Origin: Acanthochlamys bracteata
Lineage: Eukaryota; Streptophyta; Magnoliopsida; Pandanales; Velloziaceae
Assembly: GCA_019914995.1 (NCBI GenBank)
Contig: CM034136.1
Location: forward strand, 5,285,270 to 5,349,269
Length of the DNA stretch: 64,000 bases
Direction: 5' to 3'
Part shown: positions 35,203-63,559 of the stretch, piece after piece
Layout of the letters: each line of letters starts with the position of its first letter
Numbering within the stretch: the first letter of the stretch is position 1
Translations under genes and position numbers: made by a program
Notes under the pieces: generated by a model
The model's input: the letters and a program-made list of their open reading frames with translations, nothing else
The model's database searches: none
What the model was told of the DNA's origin: nothing

Positions 35203-38200
35203 ATGGATGGAGGGAATGTTCATGAGAGACTGGTGAAGAAAGAAGGTGAAGAGAGTGAAGAAGAGAAGGTTTTGTTTAGGAAGAAGCTATGGGAAGAGAA
35301 CAAGAAGCTCTGGAAAGTAGCAGGGCCATCAATCGCTACTCGTTTCTCCACATTTGGTGTCACCGTTATCAGTCAGGCATTCATCGGACACATTGGTTCT
35401 ACAGAACTTGCTGCTTTCTCTCTTGTCTCCACAGTTCTCATGCGTTTCGCTAATGGAATCCTGGTAAACTTTGAATGCATTTTTTTTCTTTAAATATTTT
35501 CAGTTTAAAGTTTTGATGAAAGAATTTGGTTGGTTGGAGACTTGGATTCGGAAGTATTAAATTAGATGGCTTATGCTTTTGATGGATATCAAAGTGGAGA
35601 AAAAAAGTTTTGGATAAAAGAAAATAACAGAGTAAGAGATCTTAGTGGTATTGATTTGATTGGATGATCTTTTCTGTTTTTCAATCGATTGAAATCGTTA
35701 AATTAGATCGAAATTGCTAGATTTCATGAAGAGAGAAAAAGTTTCCTTATTTCAATTTCTTTATACTTTATTTTTTTATTTCTGTCTACGAAGTTTTTTG
35801 TAAGAGGTCCGTCGCATGCACCTTAACAATATCTTACAGGTTTTTGGAATATGAAGAAATTTTTCATTTGACTTCTCTATTAGTAATAATGCTCTCTGTC
35901 TCTCACTCAAACGTTGGAACTTGACTTTAAAAGTAGCTGAAAAAAAAACTGAAACTGCTTGTTAAAGCCACAAGGATGTAAAGTTATAATTGAAAGCTCT
36001 CAGAATAATAAGGTACCAAATTTTTTGGCGCAAGCGGAAGAGTGATACAATTTTTTTTTGTTTTGTTTAAATCGAAGTAGATGTAGAAGAGAAGTTTTTA
36101 TTGAAAAAGAAGAAGAAAAGTAACAGGAGAATGCTTTCTTTATCTTTGCATACACTTTACTTTTTGTTTTACTTTTCTTTTACAGTTCATGATCCTATTT
36201 ATACAAACAGGAATGAGTGAAACATAAAGGGCAGCCATTGAATTTTTGAAGTTCTTGGATACTGATTGTTTGCTTGGTTTGATCTGAAGGTTTTTCAAGC
36301 ATTTTGGAACTCCAAAACTTGGATTCTTCTTACTGTTACTTAGACTCCTGATATCTTGCTGCAACTTAAATTGATGATTCTTGGTCTTGCTAGAACGTGA
36401 TTCTTGTGAATTGAAAAACAACCATTTATCTTTCACAATTAGTTCTTTCCAGCCGGTTCCGCAACCTCTGAAGGGATCCAACATGTGTCCAAAACAAAGC
36501 CACTCAATTCATTAACTGTTTTTGGCTTATAATGTGAAATTCCTTTTGTTATGAAAGTTCTTGCTTCTAGATAAGAGGAGCTTTTTTCTCTTCTCTGGAT
36601 TGGTGAATGGTGACTAGCATTAGTCTTAGACAAATAAAATTAGATGAGAATGATTAGACGGACGGTACCCTATTTGAAAGAGCAAAGTTCTTTATCACGT
36701 GCAGCACTGCAGACAACTTCACTTTGTTGATTGCGGAATACGAGTTGCGCTAGTTTTTGGTTCTTTGATGTAAGATGAATCAAAATTACACGTTTGGAAC
36801 TGAATCACTATCTTGATCCTAATGATCACAAAAGGTTGGACCTTACTTAGTAATGCTATTTTTTACTTGGATTTTTCATGTTTGAACTCTAATGGTAGTG
36901 GGAGATATCTAATAACTTGTAAGTATCTGTGATATGTGATGAGGATATGGTAACAAAAGGAAAGACATTTGCCTGTGACAGGAACATCGACATTCCTATA
37001 TTTTGTTTTCAGTGCATAATCAAACATGTCGAAATTAGTGAATCTCAAAGAACCATTAATGTTGAGTTCTCAAAGTATTCAGGCAAATTTGTAGTTATCA
37101 CTACCTTGTTCTTTAATTTCTAACCATGTTGCGAGGTATTATGTTTGCTTCTGTTGTTCGCCAAGGTCCACACTACGTACTCCAGACCATCAGTTACATA
37201 ACTTATATCGAACAAATATATTGAAGGGATTAATTACATCATGGATTGGGGAGTAAGACAATTGAAAATAGTAGAATGGTAGTCTAGTTTAACAAAGTTA
37301 GGTATACGCAAATCTGACACAGTTCTTATAACTAACGGTTAAGAAAATTGAGATTCTAACTGTTTGCAGTTACTTTAGTCCTTTGTTAGTTATGCTGTCT
37401 TGGGTCTTGTTGAAATGTTTTGATTGTTGGGTGAAGCATTGGTGTTCTGTATGAGCTTTTAAGCTTGATAGAAAGAGCAACTAGTTTCTTATTTGCGTTG
37501 TCTTCTGTTCGTATAATTGAATGTTAGTATGTTGAAGCTATGCTTGCATGCTGTCATGGACTGGCGGCTAGTAGTTCTCAATCTGTTAGACAAGATTTTT
37601 CGTCCCCTCTTGACAGTCGTAGAAAAGTTGTCTAAATAAATTGATAATCTTTTGAGGTAACAAAGTCATTTGGTGCTAGAGCATTGCAATGAGGAAAGCT
37701 GCATGGATAAGCCCTCAGACATTATAAAAGTCTAGGTCCAACATGATTATTAGAATCTATCATTTTTCAAGTTGTTATCCAAGATACTGAACAAAGCTAA
37801 ATGAAGCTACTCTTGTGGACCTATCATTCTTGCTCTTACGTTTTGTACAACTTGTCTAAATGGATTGATGGCTGCTGCAGAATGATTGCATCTTTTCCTT
37901 TGATCACATCATGGCAAGATTAGTTGCAAAATGTGCTTATATGTAACACTCTCTATGCCAATACAGCTTGGGATGGCAAGTGCATTAGAGACGCTCTGCG
38001 GCCAGTCCTATGGCGCAAAACAGTATCAAATGTTGGGAGTTTACCTTCAAAGGTCATGGCTCATCCTTTTCCCGTGTGCACTGGTGATCCTCCCACTCTT
38101 CATCTTCACATCACCTCTTCTCCAGCTACTTGGCCAGGAAAAGTCGATTTCAGACATGGCAGGCGTGATTTCACTGTGGTTTATCCCCGTTTTATTTTCT

Positions 38201-40225
38201 TATGTATGGGCATTCACCTTGCAAATGTACCTTCAAGCTCAGAGCAAGAACTTCATCATTATGTACCTCGCAATCGCAACACTTGCTATCCACGTCTCTC
38301 TATCCTGGCTTCTGTCGCTGAAGTTTAGTTTCGGGCTTGCAGGCGTTATGATCTCTATGATCCTCTCAATGTGGATTCCTGTTTTAGGACAACTTGCATT
38401 TGTGTTCTTTGGCGGATGTCCTCAGACTTGGGCAGGTTTTTCTTGGCTTGCCTTCAAGGATATTTGGCCACTGGTTAAGCTGTCTCTGTCTTCAGGAGTC
38501 ATGCTCTGGTGAGTTGTCACATCTTTTCCCTGTGAAATAGCATGACAAAGTTAATCATCTTTAAACTGTAAGCAAGTTCACCGTATAGATTGCCACATTA
38601 ATTCCTCATGATGCTGTGTTCTTGAATCTCTCATTAGAATCTCTGTTTGCAGTCTAGAGATTTGGTACAACACTATTTTAGTTCTTCTAACTGGAAACAT
38701 GAAGAACGCCGAAGTTGCCATCGATGCCCTTGCCATCTGGTATTTCTCTCTTAATCATTTTCTGCACTTATTCACCGGAGCAAGTGTTCTACTACTTCAA
38801 GATAATTTTGTTTTCCATATTCTCATCTGTTTGTTGTTGATAGTCTCAATATTAACGGCTGGGAGATGATGATTGCCGTGGGTTTCTTGGCAGCAGCAGG
38901 GTAATTTCATTGCACTTTTTAGTTGGAAGTCTTTCTTATTGCATCTTAGGTGTCACCGTTTTCTTTTATTTTGCTGTGGTGTATTTATTTGAGATTCTCT
39001 CCTTTTTCTTTTATGTTGATGTGCTGAATTTGCTTTGAGATTCATAGTCAGGAAAAGCTTAACACTGGTGCATTACAACTTCAAACCAATTTTTCGTTGA
39101 CCTGTGTTCTTGAGCATATAATCTTCTAATGGTAGATGAGTTAGTTCTTTTTGTTTTAGTTTTTTGCTCAATTGGATTGCAGTGTGAGAGTCTCAAACGA
39201 GCTGGGGGCTGGGAGTGCTGAACGTGCAAAGTTTGCCGTAGTCAATGTGGCATCCGAATCCTTGCTCATCGGCGTCATCCTGTTTGTCCTGTTTCTGGTC
39301 TTCCGTGGAAGCCTAGCTTATATATTTACAGATAGCGTTGAAGTGGCAAAAGCAGTCAGTGCTCTATCTCCTCTTCTAGCATTCTCCATACTTCTGAATA
39401 GTGTCCAGCCAGTGCTCTCAGGTTAGCTTCTTATTGCAATTGCTACATGTACTATACCAGATTTTCTGTATCATCTTTCCGTTAAGACAGTTTGCTGATG
39501 CTTCAAAAAATTTCAATCATACAACTCTGTGAAACATGTCTGAATCAGTTAAATGTAACTGAATACTTTGGTCTTCTTGTGCAGGCGTTGCTGTTGGTGC
39601 AGGGTGGCAAGGCATAGTTGCTTATGTAAACGTTGCAAGCTACTATCTGATCGGCATTCCTCTTGGTGCGATCCTTGGCTATGTTATAGGACTTCACGTT
39701 GAGGTAAAAAACTAGTGACAGATATCCTGTATCACATTACTGATGTGAACTGACGCCAGTATCTAATAGGCAAGCTGGTCACAATTCTATATAGACACCC
39801 AACCTGACTAGAAGTATTTGGGTATTATTGTTTGAAAATTTAATTCCTGCCTAACACTAGATTCAGTAGAAATAGAATTGCATTGAAGAATAGGCGGTAA
39901 TATACTTCTGAACCTTCGATCATGTGGCAAAAATTACAGGGAATCTGGGTAGGGATGCTCATGGGAACAGCTCTTCAGACTTCAATTCTGATCTTCATCA
40001 CCTGGAAAACAGACTGGGACAAACAGGCAAGTCAGATAGATGAATTCTTCTTGTTTTCTTGCACTTGTGGTACCTACTTCGTTTTCCTTGTGGACTCGTA
40101 AGTGTGTAATCTTTTGAGTAATTTATTTGCAGGTAATTACAGCTCGAGAACGTGTCAATAGGTGGTATGCCAAGCAGAACGGTAGTGGAGAAGTCACAAA
40201 CGGTAATGGAGAAGATGCCGCTTGA
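35203..40225 (+). CDS. MATE-family (DETOXIFICATION) efflux carrier
   Basis: 494-residue multidrug and toxic compound extrusion carrier, an H+ or Na+ antiporter in vacuolar or plasma membrane that exports secondary metabolites (family knowledge). Exons: 35203-35463, 37967-38508, 38653-38739, 38844-38900, 39183-39421, 39585-39703, 39940-40026 and 40133-40225; the sum of 1485 nt is in frame. A charged cytoplasmic N-terminus (about 1-35) precedes twelve expected membrane segments. MatE signature 1, [13 protein letters not shown], lies at 94-106, and [17 protein letters not shown] in the second half starts at 317. The tail is hydrophilic ([16 protein letters not shown]). The first intron is 2.5 kb. 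The intron after 40026 begins with GC rather than GT. It resembles the plant DTX20s subgroup, but I cannot fix the member or its substrate. Confidence 0.92.
35464..37966 (+). other. Long first intron of the MATE gene
   Basis: 2.5 kb GT-AG intron (CTG|gtaaac to atacag|CTTGGG). AT-rich, with short open stretches on both strands that match nothing I recognise. I see no nested gene or repeat with defined ends. Confidence 0.85.
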
Positions 40226-41552
40226 TAAATTATATCATCCCAAAGTGAAAGCAGATACAAATCTACAACAATCGTAGACGGCTTAATTTTGTTCAAGTCT
40301 TGGCCTCCTTATTTTTTTGTTTCTTGCTTCTGCCAATAAAAACGTTGAGAGGGAGCATATTCATGTCTGAATGGTGGAGCTGCTGTCGAGAAGCATTTGC
40401 CACAAACTATCCCGTAACATTCGACGATCTTGATTGAAAATGCGATTTATTTTTTTCTTGAAGAAGAAATTTGATGTAAGTAATACTACATGCTTCACTG
40501 CTTGCGGCAGTCTGATGTTTTGGAAAATATGAATAGGAAACGGAAATTACTGTAAAGCAATTCACAAAGACGGGATTTTGTCTATTTCCTGAGTTTTGCT
40601 CATCCGTCCTTGTGATGTACATAGATTCATCATGCCCAAAGAATCCCGTTCTGCCATCGACGATATTGTTTGGATTGATTTTATTTCTGAGAACTTTGGA
40701 AGACCGTGTTCCTCCAGAACCTACAAAAACACATTTCAACAGATGCTATGAATACTTCAACAAATACCATGAAGCTTTCTACATTGTTACTTAGTGCTTT
40801 GATGGAGGTAAATGGAGGTGAAAAGAAATTAGTTCACCTCCGCTGCACGCGTTTGATAATCTCTTATTAAGATGAATGAAATTTAAGTTTAATCTTAATT
40901 CATCCTATGCAGAGCGTATGCAAAGTAAAATTAAATATTAAATTTTCTTTTCTAAATACTATTTTGATAATTTTTAATTTTTAAAAATTAGCATGTATTA
41001 TATTTTATTATAAAAAATTATAATTAGTATATTTACTTTATTTTCAATAAATTTTATTATAAGAACTTAAAAATTTGTATATGTTACTATATGATCAGTG
41101 TTTATATTATAGTGATTATTTAAAGTTAAATTAATAACAATAGATTAATATAATTTTAATAAAATAAATACAAAATTAATTAATAAATTTATAAATTTAT
41201 AATTGGATTATATAATAAAAAAATATTTGATTTTGTTATAGATGTTTTCTTCTATAACTCACTCGTTGTTCCTCTATCAGGGTTAAATATTTAATTTTAG
41301 TAATATGTTCAAACATGATAAAGTTAAATAACTCGCATTCCTTTCCGTCACTTTCATTAATAATCTCATTCTCAAACACTATATAATTGCCAACATAAAT
41401 AAACTTGGACCTATGCTGCAAATACGTAATACCTATGGAGGACATCGTCTGCGAAGTACGCAAAATCGTAGACAGTATAAAAAAGCAGAAAGAAGCGAGT
41501 AGGCAACGGCGGGCAGCGAGGGGAAGGGAGCAACTATACAAAGAGGTGGGAC
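40226..41552. other. Intergenic, MATE to REX1-B
   Basis: MATE 3' UTR to about 40.4 kb, then spacer. Bases 40860-41240 are very AT-rich and non-coding. A TATATAA at 41380-41386, about 170 bp before the next start codon, is a possible core promoter for the REX1-B gene. Confidence 0.5.
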
Positions 41553-44500
41553 ATGGAAATCGAAGACGAACGCGGAGAGGCGGAGACGGAGATCGGAGAG
41601 AAGATGGAGGCGGTGGTAATCTCCGGAGACAACTCGCAGTCGGCGAAGCTTCTTCAAATCTTACGGCGGTTTCTCACCGTCCAGCGCCGCCGTGCCGAAG
41701 CTTACGCAAAGCTCCGGAGGTAGGCTCTTGCTTTATCAATGTTATTTCATCTCAATTATGTTAACAATTTCTGGTTGAATTGTTATTAAAAGCATTTTTG
41801 TGTGGTTTTGCGAATCTTTTTTCTTTGGAAATCGAAAATACTGAGGAAATACGGCGTGATATTGATTGTATTGAAATTTTAAAGTATTAGGATGCTGATA
41901 TTGAATCAGTGGAGTTATATGACTTTGCCTTTTTCTTTGATATGCATGTTATGGGGCAGAGACTATAATCTGTAAGAACCATGGAGCACTAGGTTTGTAA
42001 CTGCCGTTATAGACAATAGCCTGTTCAAGTATGAAGTGGTTCCAAAACATTTACCGTTTACTGCTTGCTCACAGTTGTTGCTCTTTTCAAATATTCATGA
42101 AACTGGTGGATATCTTCCCAGTCTTGTGCTACTTTTTTGTAGGATTTTCTTCTTTTTCTAAAAGAATAAAAAAAACTCGGACCTTTAGAGCGCATTTCCA
42201 TGTATATAGACATAGAGGAAACCTATATGTGAACATTGTTTAAACATACTTGGAATATGTACCATTGCTGATTCCTCATCAACTTACACTCATGATAATA
42301 TCTGAATGAAAGAGGTGACATTTGCTGCTGTACATATGTAAAATATCTTCTGTCAAGGGGCAGCATCTTTGTCACTAACTGCTGGTGTACGAGGTCATCC
42401 GCAAAGCACATAAGTGCAACATTATTGATACTGTTATAACTTGCGTAAATCGTTTTGCCAAATATATGATAAAACTATTGAACACTTGCTTTCCAGGATG
42501 TCAATGTTATCAATACGCCATGTAAAATCTTTTGGAAACTTTTCTTTGGCGAAGAGAAGTGTAGGTCCCTGGACCTGCCTAATAAGATAAAATGGGTTGT
42601 TATTGTCACTTGTGGACACTCATTGCTCAGTTACATATTCTTAGAAGCTTCTATTGCGATATTGAGATTGTTAAATGACTAATGTGTAATCACAGAGGAT
42701 AGATGTTAGGCTTCACAATAAGTAGAAGACTAACTATTATATATTTCACGAAAAGACAGTAAGCAATATTTTTTAAAGATTTTTTTGTTGTTTACTATTC
42801 TAACAATATTTATGCGAAGTAACTATCATGCTGTATCTTTTAGCTCAATGTGTTGGTTTGATCTGTTACTTACTTGATTTATGCAAATTTTCACATTCCG
42901 TTCTGGACTTGCAGTTTACATTTTATATATGTAAAAAAAGTATACAAATATAGTAGCAGTTTGCAGCACCTAAATGGCATGAGAAAAGGTATTTAAGGGG
43001 TTGGGTAAGGGTTATTGGTAGAAAGTACATCTTTTGTGAGTCTGCTTTGATTTCCGCTTATATCGTCTTCTTTCTGCTTGGACACCTGCAATCATATAAA
43101 TTTTGGGTCTGGCAGAGGATTCGATGAGTATATGACTACAGGAGGAGATTTGGGATATCAGCAGCTTTGTGAGGAGATCACAGTAGAGTTTAACGATTGT
43201 TCTAAACAAGTACGTCTCATTATACGATCGCTACTATGTAAGATGTTCTTTTATGTGATCACTAATTGTGCTTATATGGATTCTGTTGCAGGTTCTTGAG
43301 ATGGAATCACTACTTTTAGCACCAGAGCTGTCCCGTGATGATCTTGCTTCCATTTTCCATTCTGTTCAAGTGCAAGAGAAACAGAAACTTCACATGGTAA
43401 TTTTCTTTTCATAATCCTAGTTTCCATTTCAATTACCATTTCTACTACATATCCAAAAGGTAGAATCCCATATAATGTAGTAAGATTGTATATACTTTAG
43501 CTGTCTAATCTCATAGTAGCATCATTTTAATTCAAATGCATGCTATATGTTTTCTTCCAACAAATGACCCAATCGACTATATGAGATGACTAATACTAGA
43601 AAAGAAGTTAGCATCATCTTTGAATGATCTTGTTAGACAAGAGTCCCAAAGATGGCTTTGCATTATGGGTTAGCCATTTTGTTGGAGTTGCTTTAGATGA
43701 TTTGAGCTACGGCTCCATTTTAATCTGATATTGCACATTTCCTTGCAGTTTAAGGCAAGGGTACTTATATTGCATACAAACAATTTCTATGGGGTATTTT
43801 TTGCTGTAAGATACATTTTAGCATTCTAACTCTAAGGAGTTATGTTTTTTTTCTAGAAACTGGGAGAGTAATGATGAAATAAGATGTACCTTGGTATACT
43901 CTGTATTATGGTTGTTAGATATGTTGCACTTCGAAAATTTTATCTTTTTAACCTAAGGACATGAAATCTTTCACGTGCCTTGTGAGACTATATTTTAAAG
44001 TTTCTTATTTATCTAGTGCTGTCAATTTTTTTTATCCTTTTGTTTTTATTTAATACATTAGAATCTTGTGTCTTATACATATGATGACTTCAAATTGACT
44101 CCAGGTTCCTAAAACTAAAACCTTGGATTAAACTTCTGAATTCCGAAAAACTTTCACGAACTCTACTCTCTTTGTTTGGCATGGGTTAGTTGCGAGACCC
44201 TAATCAATTTTCTTTGCTTTTTCCTTGGTATAGTTGAATGCTTTGGTTCTGTTTCCTTTTATATATTCTCCACTCATTCAAAGGCATAAGGGAAAAGGTG
44301 GAGTTCATGCTTTTGTTTTTCGAGCTTTTGAATTTTCTTTACAACATAGTTAGCACCAACCACATGCATCATGTTCTTATTGTAGACCACCTTGTGTATG
44401 CTTTTATTCTGTATTTCAGAATTACATTATTGCTCGAGTAAGATAGACACATTCTCAAAGCTGCTTAGCATATGTAATTAATACTTTTTGGTATAGTTAT

Positions 44501-44884
44501 TTAGTTACTGATTAGTAACTCCTTTTCTGATGGCTCCAATATCCATCCCATGGTTTTCATGTCCATGATTGTGTTACTTGATCTTGTTGGCGGTGTCTTA
44601 TGTGTATCTGACCAAAGACGGCTAAGATGCAAGTATTGAAGAAGACAGGCCACCCCTCAGAGCGCCTGGTGAGCCATGAGAGCTGCCGGTTCAATAAATC
44701 AGAGCACGAGTGTGTGCATCTTCATGATTTAACTGAAGCTGCTGGAACAGAAGAAGCTGAGGCCAATGCAGACTATCACCGTGGTCTCAAGGAGGCTATA
44801 TGTGGCATGCAGGATGCTGTTACTAAGATCAATGAACATCTAGAGGAGGTGAGGTATGAAATAGAGGCACTTGAGACCGACTAG
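41553..44884 (+). CDS. REX1-B (required for excision 1-B) domain protein
   Basis: 210-residue protein of the REX1-B DNA-repair family, named from a Chlamydomonas repair locus (family knowledge; the biochemical role is not established). Exons: 41553-41719, 43116-43209, 43292-43396 and 44618-44884, all in frame. A short acidic N-terminus (MEIEDERGEAETE) precedes the domain at about 33-205: LLQILRRFLTVQRRRAEAYA, GFDEYM, LGYQQLCEEITVEFN, VLEMESLL, SVQVQEKQKLHMTAKMQVLK and a C-terminal helix ending VRYEIEALETD. The order of these blocks (leucine-rich helix with QRRRAEAY, then VQ-EK-KL, then T-K-QVLKK) fits the family. The third intron is 1.2 kb, and its acceptor (accaaag) has a weak pyrimidine tract, so alternative acceptors may be used. 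Confidence 0.82.
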
Positions 44885-49333
<4,449 letters not shown>

Positions 49334-50081
49334 TCTGCTTCAATGGGAATCATGGTTTGGAGCTTTGTAGCATTGGACTCGCCCAAACTTTCTACCTGTA
49401 CTGTATTAAGTGACTTTTTGAATTATAGCTACTGAAATTTCTTCATACTGCCATACTTTTGTTTGTAATATTATTGTGAAGCCATTGTGGAGCCATTCTT
49501 TTTTTCTTTTGGTTTGCTGAAAGAATTATGGAGTCTTCGTTACATATTACTTGCCTGCATTCTGAAATTTGTTGATCGGTATCAGCTTTAATGATTTATA
49601 AGAGTGGCTCGACTTCAAAAGGCTGCACGTTAGGATGACGGTGATAACTGCCGATGCCACATCATAAATACCGCTCATTAAGCTTGATGTTGAAGCTCAG
49701 TTTGCTGAAGATATCACTAATATCTAGTCATGATCTTTGTGAACGTATATTGTCATCCTACTCCTGAATAGACCTTTCAAGAACCATTGAGATTGGAACG
49801 TCAGGTGATGTTTTGGAGTGAAGACTCCTTCAGCTTTAAATAGAATCAAGTACAGTTCCCTGAAAAATCCTTGACAACAACTAAAATTCATCACAAAACT
49901 GCGCAATGTCCTTTATAGAGAGCTGAAGTCTAGGCAACAATTGGCTGCGTCCCAATTCCAATCCCGCTAGAAGACGGTGAACTCTTGACGTCTTCCTGCA
50001 TTCACCTAACTGACCACTGTTATATGGTAACCGGATAGCATACCAGGCATTCCATCAGTTAGAGGTCAGTAACTTGCCAAA
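49334..50081. other. Convergent 3' flank of ARF1 and GYRA
   Basis: 748 bp between two stop codons facing each other. It should hold both 3' UTRs; no ORF or repeat is seen. Confidence 0.7.
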
Positions 50082-61030
<10,949 letters not shown>

Positions 61031-61338
61031 TGGGTTCGAGATTTCAAACTTTTCCCTCTCAGGATTTCGCCATAAGGATTTTGGAGTACTGATGAAGAGT
61101 TTAGAGAGTTGAATGTGTGAAGACCGTGAAGAAGAAGAGAAAGCACAGTACGGTCCGACCAATTTTGCCGGGATGAGAATTTATATGTTGTCTTAAATTT
61201 TAGTTCTCCAAAAACCCTAGTTGGGCTTGTTTTGGGCCTTATTCGTGCTTTGGGAGCCAACTTGACACTATCCTTTGTCCGGATTGAATACCGTGGTACC
61301 GGTTAATTAATTTCTTAATTACAAAGCTGCCTATATTT

Positions 61339-61965
61339 CTAATCATAACAAGCCTTCAATTTCTCCGCCTCCTTCCTCACAACCAGAGCATTATTGATAT
61401 AACTCCCAATAGCCTTCATTCCCAACTTCAAATCCTGCCAACAGTATCCCTCTGCCATTCTCCCACACAAATTTAAAAAAATAATTTTTTAATTTTTCAA
61501 TTCATATTTTTTAATATATTTTTATTAATATTTAAAAAAAATTATTAAAATTTTTTAAAATATAAAAAGAATTTTATACAATATAATTTTTTTATTTTTT
61601 ATTTTTATTTTTAAAATAAAAACTAATATATTTTTAAAAAATAAAACTATTTTTCATTTTAAAAAGATCTTATTTCAAGTAATCTCATCCTGAGCGTACT
61701 CATCACTGCACAGCTCAGCCAACGCCTCCCTGCCTGCATTGCTTCCAAAGAACACTCCGCAGCAAATCCAGAAACCTGGACATCAGCTGATACTCATCGT
61801 CCCATTTATTCAAGTAATCTCTCTTCAATGTTTCTCCAGTGACTACACCATCGCCGTTGTTCCATGCCTTAATAATTGTTTCACCACACATGCGCCTGGA
61901 CTTCGCCTTGAAGTATATTATCCCTTCATCTTGTCACGGAACTTGAGTTTTTACTTTGAAACTCG
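61339..61965 (-). pseudogene. Unidentified broken coding fragment split by an AT-rich block
   Basis: Reading the minus strand, about 61705-61945 is open (beginning DEGIIYFKAKSRRMCGETII) with DYLNKWDDEYQLMSRFL further on, until a TGA near 61705. A neighbouring frame continues REALAELCSDEYAQD. After the AT-rich block 61455-61690 the strand is open again (beginning MAEGYCWQDLKLGMKAIGSY) and ends KACYD at a TAG (61339). The amino-acid character looks genuinely coding, but I do not recognise the family. It could be a host gene killed by an insertion, or exons of a gene I cannot assemble. Confidence 0.35.
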
Positions 61966-62475
61966 TGTGTCACTTAATCACAATCTTTTGTAGCTAAATT
62001 AGTCTTTGCTCTAAATGAGCTATCAAAAATAGTTAAAAAAATTTGAATGGACTAAAGAGAAAGTAAGAATCACTTAAGTCAGTCCTTACCCTCTTATTTA
62101 TAACTCATCCATCTCTTTAACAGACGGTAAAGATTGCTTTGATCGGACGGTAAAAAATATATTGTTCAGAAAATTCTTACATAATATTCTTTAAAAAAAT
62201 TTCTACCTTTCTAAAGTATTTTCTAACCTACTTTAGATTCATACCAACTATCTTATGTTTAGAGTATTCTATTATACTCTAAAACTTGACTTATGTACAA
62301 AATATTTTTATCTAGAGCATTTTACCAAAACAATTTCGATGAAAAGAATAGCCAAAATAACCATTGGATGATATTCTGCACCGGGGCTCGCACCCTGCAG
62401 CATCGCTGACTAATGCTGCCGGTTCAACGATACGCAGCAGGCGCGGGCGATCGGATTAGGTGGGATTCTAACTAA

Positions 62476-62671
62476 TCATTTCCCGGTGTAGTTCCCAGCT
62501 CTAGCATGCATGCCTGCTTGATACTTCTTGATTTCTGGCTTAGAAACAACGGTACCGACAGCGACGTGATCGCACTGGGGAAAACCGAGTAAATAAGGTA
62601 AAACATCAGTGCGTATGCACCGGGTTTGCCAATCTCCAAGATTGAACACCTCATGAGAGTAATCCGTAGTA
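62476..62671 (-). CDS. Unidentified open fragment, possible terminal exon
   Basis: From an acceptor-like ttgattgattag the minus strand reads TTDYSHEVFNLGDWQTRCIR, then LPYLLGFPQCDHVAVGTVVS and ARAGNYTGK before a TGA. It has balanced composition with several Cys, Trp and Gly residues, and is richer in GC than its surroundings. No ATG begins it, so it would be a last exon or a gene remnant. I cannot name a family or find its upstream exons. Confidence 0.35.
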
Positions 62672-63169
62672 CTAATCAATCAACAAATACAACATCTTCT
62701 CTTTTTTCTTTTCCATTTTAGGATCATCTTCCTTGCATCCTCTAGAGCATCAACAGGTATCATTTTAGTACAGAGGTACCAAAACAAAGCAAGAATTTAT
62801 TAGTTATATAATATTTAGCTCAACAACAAAATTTTAAGCAAGCTACAAATTGAACAGCTGAATTTGAAAAATTGTTGCCACCGTATAAAGTGAAGTTCTT
62901 GGAATTTCATGTTGGGTTGAGCACATTCAAACTGGCCATACAAATTGGGGCATAAAGAAATTGCTAGATAATTGGAAGTTCCTCATTAACAACAAAATGT
63001 TTCCGTCAGCTGATATACACTACTTATCAGAGCTCACTGCATCAAGGAACTTTACCACAACATTCAACAGAACTCAAGCTTGGTGACCCTTATGTCAAGA
63101 GTTTTAATGCATAGAAGAGGCTCAAGAAAATTCAGGATTAGATTTTGCAGGCAATCAATATCATGAACT

Positions 63170-63559
63170 TCACCCTTTATCATATCCATCCAAGTCCAAA
63201 CCACTGCAAAGAATGAGGGATCAGATTGCCTGCAGCACTCCTAAAGCAAGAAGCAAACTCCGTAAAAGTAAAATCAAACCTTTCTTTTGTTTCTGATCTG
63301 AGCTGTAGGACATGGTTTTCAAGGTCAATGTGTGCAGCTTGAATAGCTATGTTCTTTATACAAAGCTCCCTCCATTGTGCAATAAGGGCATCCAATTGCG
63401 CTCCTGCGTTTTGCTGTATAACTTCAAAGGGTCAGGTACCAAGATTTTAGCTGAGATGTCGATTACAAATGCTTGTCAGAAGTGGATACCTGCTGGAATT
63501 TTCTCTCACGGTTTGCTGCCTCTATCTTGTCATTGTATTCTGCGGCTGCTGCTTGCAGT
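63170..63559 (-). CDS. MOS4: SPF27/MOS4-like pre-mRNA splicing factor, 3' exons
   Basis: C-terminal part of a protein like SPF27 (BCAS2 in animals, MOS4 in Arabidopsis), a core coiled-coil subunit of the Prp19/MAC spliceosome complex that also acts in plant immunity (family knowledge). Exons read 63559-63490, 63413-63280 and 63203-63170, with GT-AG junctions in frame. The product reads LQAAAAEYNDKIEAANRERK, then AQLDALIAQWRELCIKNIAI, then QAAHIDLENHVLQLRSETKE and RSGLDLDGYDKG to the stop. The NRERK, ALxxxWRxLCxKNxxIQxA and LE...KxxxER pattern matches the MOS4 C-terminus as I recall it. The last few residues differ from MOS4. Upstream exons are not found before the window ends. Confidence 0.6.

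Larger units (their letters stand above)
61031..63169. other. GYRA promoter flank and unassigned DNA
   Basis: The GYRA leader and promoter lie in the first 300 bases. 61455-61690 is an AT-rich MITE-like block without clear ends. Unassigned minus-strand open fragments flank it and follow it (separate entries). 62690-63169 is non-coding and probably includes the 3' UTR of the SPF27-like gene. Confidence 0.5.

Noticed and set aside
35464-37966. Nested gene or retroelement in the long MATE intron
   Set aside because: No reverse transcriptase, gag-like or transposase-like frame and no terminal repeats seen.
37924-38328. Second plus-strand frame open across the MATE exon
   Set aside because: It lacks membrane segments and MATE motifs, while the overlapping frame has both.
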